Shown here: positions 42,446 to 44,083 of the stretch, one piece after another
How the letters are laid out: each line of letters starts with the position of its first letter
How positions within the stretch are numbered: position 1 is the first letter of the stretch
NCBI GenBank assembly: GCA_030428615.1
Contig: JAUIDN010000021.1
Coordinates: forward strand, 1-44,083
Origin: Alphaproteobacteria bacterium
GTDB lineage: Bacteria; Pseudomonadota; Alphaproteobacteria; Sphingomonadales; Emcibacteraceae
Direction of reading: 5' to 3'
Length of the DNA: 44,083 nucleotides
Translations under genes and position numbers: made by a program
The notes under the pieces: generated by a model
What the model was told of the DNA's origin: nothing
The model's database searches: none
What the model saw: only the letters and a program-made list of their open reading frames with translations

Positions 42446-43897
42446 ATGAGTGATAAAAACAACACCGTAAAAAAAGTTGACGTTGCCATCATCGGCGCTG
42501 GCAGCGCCGGGATGAGGGCTTACCGCGAAGTCATAAAATTCACAGACTCCGTTTTGCTTATTGAAGGCGGTGACTATGGCACCACATGTGCCCGTGTCGG
42601 CTGCATGCCTTCAAAGCTCCTGATCGCCGCCGCCGAAGCGGCACATTTCGGCAAACATACTGCTCCCTTTGGCGTTTCTTACAATGAACCAAAAATTGAT
42701 GGCCCCGCCGTCATGAAACGCGTGCGCGACGAACGCGACCGCTTCGTTGGGTTTGTTGTCGACGATGTTGAAGAATGGCCCGCAGAGCACCGTATAAAAG
42801 GATATGCAAAATTTATATCAGACCACCTCATTGAAATTGATGACGGAACACAGGTAGAAGCCGACCGTATCATTATCGCAACCGGTTCACGCCCCAATAT
42901 TATCCCCCCGCTTCGGGATTTTGGCAAACGCCTTATTATTAATGACGATATATTCAATTGGGAAACATTGCCTAAATCCGTCGCCGTATTTGGCGCCGGC
43001 GTTATCGGACTTGAACTCGGACAGGCGCTTCACCGTCTTGGCGTTCGTGTGACATTATTTGGACGTGATAATTTGGTCGGCCCACTTACCGACCCGCAAG
43101 TAATTGAAAAAGCAACGGAAATTTTCACGGATGAATTTGACTTCTACCCACACGCAGAAGTCGTCCGCCGCACCCTTCTGGATGATGGTGTTGAAATTGA
43201 ACATATTCATGATGGTCAAACGAAAATTGAACAATTTGAATATGTGCTCGCCGCCACGGGCAGAATTCCCAACATTGATAAAATTGGTCTGGAAAATACC
43301 TCCCTGAGCCTGGACGCGAAAGGACTGCCATCCTTTAATCTTTACACCGGGCGGATTGAAGGCAGCCATATTTTCATCGCCGGTGATGCCAACAATCAAT
43401 TTCCACTGCTTCATGAAGCGTCCGATGAGGGGCAGATTGCCGGATATAACGCCGCCAATTACCCCAATATCCGAAGCTTCAAGAAAAGCTCGCCGATCGG
43501 GGTTGTCTTTTCCGATCCGCAGATAATGATGGTCGGGCAATCTTACCGTGACCTTGTGGATTCCGGCGCTGACTTTGCGACCGGGGAACTCAACTGGAAA
43601 AGTCAGGGACGCGCCCGGGTGATGCTTATAAATAATGGGCTGCTTCGCGTTTACGGCGAACGGAACACCGGTCGGTTCCTCGGCGCCGAAATGATCGGCC
43701 CCCGCGCCGAACATCTGGCCCATCTACTTGCATGGGCGCATCAATCCAATCTAACAGTGTCAGAAATGCTGGAGCGACCATTTTATCATCCCGTAGTGGA
43801 AGAAGGCGTCCGCACAGCCCTGAGAACGCTTAATCATGCCCTGCAAATGGGTGAAATGCCCCTCGCCCGCTGTCTTGATTGCGGCGCCGGTGCATAA
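42446..43897 (+). CDS. Dihydrolipoamide dehydrogenase-type flavoprotein
   Basis: The 483-residue pyridine nucleotide-disulfide oxidoreductase has the FAD motif VAIIGAGSAGMRAY at residues 13-26, the redox disulfide GTTCARVGCMPSK (C48, C53), IIATGSRPNIIP, the NAD-binding VAVFGAGVIGLELGQAL, and HIFIAGDANNQFPLLHEASDEG. The C-terminal FYHPVVEEGVRTAL supplies the active-site His and Glu of the dimer. It would reduce or oxidise a disulfide such as lipoamide with NAD(P). No 2-oxoacid dehydrogenase E1/E2 genes are adjacent, so the partner is unknown, and mercuric or glutathione-type reductases are alternatives. CAGGAG precedes the ATG. Confidence 0.9.
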   Translation: MSDKNNTVKKVDVAIIGAGSAGMRAYREVIKFTDSVLLIEGGDYGTTCARVGCMPSKLLIAAAEAAHFGKHTAPFGVSYNEPKIDGPAVMKRVRDERDRFVGFVVDDVEEWPAEHRIKGYAKFISDHLIEIDDGTQVEADRIIIATGSRPNIIPPLRDFGKRLIINDDIFNWETLPKSVAVFGAGVIGLELGQALHRLGVRVTLFGRDNLVGPLTDPQVIEKATEIFTDEFDFYPHAEVVRRTLLDDGVEIEHIHDGQTKIEQFEYVLAATGRIPNIDKIGLENTSLSLDAKGLPSFNLYTGRIEGSHIFIAGDANNQFPLLHEASDEGQIAGYNAANYPNIRSFKKSSPIGVVFSDPQIMMVGQSYRDLVDSGADFATGELNWKSQGRARVMLINNGLLRVYGERNTGRFLGAEMIGPRAEHLAHLLAWAHQSNLTVSEMLERPFYHPVVEEGVRTALRTLNHALQMGEMPLARCLDCGAGA

Positions 43898-43902
43898 CCA
43901 CA

Positions 43903-43927
43903 AAAACCACCCTTTTGGGGTGGTTTT
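43903..43927. terminator. Intrinsic terminator after the flavoprotein gene
   Basis: A 10-bp stem, AAAACCACCC (43903-43912) with GGGTGGTTTT (43918-43927), encloses a TTTTG loop, five bases after the stop codon. The symmetric A and T tracts would work in both directions. Confidence 0.85.
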
Positions 43928-43989
43928 GATGTTTTGGTTGCGGGGGTTGGATTTATGTTCGCTTCGCTCCATGACCTTGGCGTTTTATC

Positions 43990-44006
43990 GCGAGACAATG
44001 TCTCGC
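43990..44006. repeat. Short hairpin in the non-coding right end
   Basis: GCGAGAC (43990-43996) and GTCTCGC (44000-44006) flank AAT. The last 156 bases of the window hold no convincing gene; the composition (TTCGCTTCGCTCC, TCGCTACGCCTGCGG) looks like a dispersed intergenic repeat, which cannot be confirmed from one copy. Confidence 0.3.
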
Positions 44007-44083
44007 TACGCCTGCGGTTGACCCAACTCTTTCGTTAGTTCAAATCGACCGCGCAAGCTAAAAACGACAAAACCCGGCTCAAG

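Noticed and set aside
43836-44021. Frame crossing the terminator at the right end of the window
   Set aside because: It overlaps the end of the flavoprotein gene and runs through the terminator hairpin.
1-44083. CRISPR arrays, tRNA or rRNA genes, insertion sequences, prophage
   Set aside because: No regularly spaced repeats, cloverleaf-like sequence, transposase, integrase or phage structural genes were seen on reading both strands.

Overview
The window looks like ordinary chromosome from a Gram-negative, free-living alphaproteobacterium, probably marine or soil-dwelling. This rests on outer-membrane proteins (OmpW and OmpA types), many Sec and Tat signal peptides, two lipoproteins, a Rieske oxygenase, a molybdenum hydroxylase and several Lrp/AsnC-type regulators. 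Taxonomy is inferred from gene content only. No rRNA, tRNA, CRISPR array, phage, transposase or plasmid gene was seen. Coding density is high, and most gaps are under 250 bases.

Layout. 1-1412: end of a molybdenum hydroxylase operon (MoCo subunit, FAD subunit with a Cys-rich loop, and a small membrane protein too short for routine calling), closed by a strong terminator. 1466-5885: an apparently leaderless PseC-type sugar aminotransferase and a large secreted Asp-box repeat protein. 6095-11960: a LysR regulator overlapping a stand-alone MnmD tRNA methyltransferase, a Tat-signal cysteine synthase homologue, a secreted alpha/beta hydrolase, and an M20 amidohydrolase overlapping an EamA transporter. 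12054-15561: a VanA-type Rieske oxygenase, a MAPEG protein, and a divergent Lrp regulator / methionine gamma-lyase pair with a clear operator. 15622-19008: OmpW, then a BKACE-nitrilase-Tat cupin run. 19024-22279: a GMC dehydrogenase with a Tat lipoprotein small subunit, divergent from a periplasmic DUF1080 protein; together these suggest oxidative (3-keto) glycoside breakdown. 22276-27208: a nucleotidyltransferase-like protein, an agmatinase, a membrane-anchored FMN GltB-like protein, a small secreted unknown and a PLP aminotransferase. 27320-31311: an MBOAT acyltransferase, an SGNH-like partner and an adenosine-deaminase-like lipoprotein in one tight operon. 31409-35346: OsmC divergent from a second Lrp regulator, then a second DUF1080 protein with a VTT membrane protein and an AlkX/YcaQ-like DNA glycosylase. 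35368-40649: an OmpA-like protein, a secreted metallo-beta-lactamase-fold enzyme sharing a palindromic operator with a MarR regulator, and a GT2 / PIG-L fusion protein. 40702-43897: a secreted FG-GAP/UnbV protein and a dihydrolipoamide-dehydrogenase-type flavoprotein.

Two themes recur. One is periplasmic or cell-surface chemistry: Tat-exported oxidoreductases, DUF1080 proteins, lipoproteins and polysaccharide acylation. The other is amino-acid, nitrogen and sulfur catabolism: methionine lyase, agmatinase, nitrilase, BKACE, M20 and aminotransferase. The least expected arrangements are the deaminase-like lipoprotein inside an acyltransferase operon, the Tat-signal cysteine synthase, the GT2-PIG-L fusion and the dehydrogenase/DUF1080 set. 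No single region is clearly a wholly new system.
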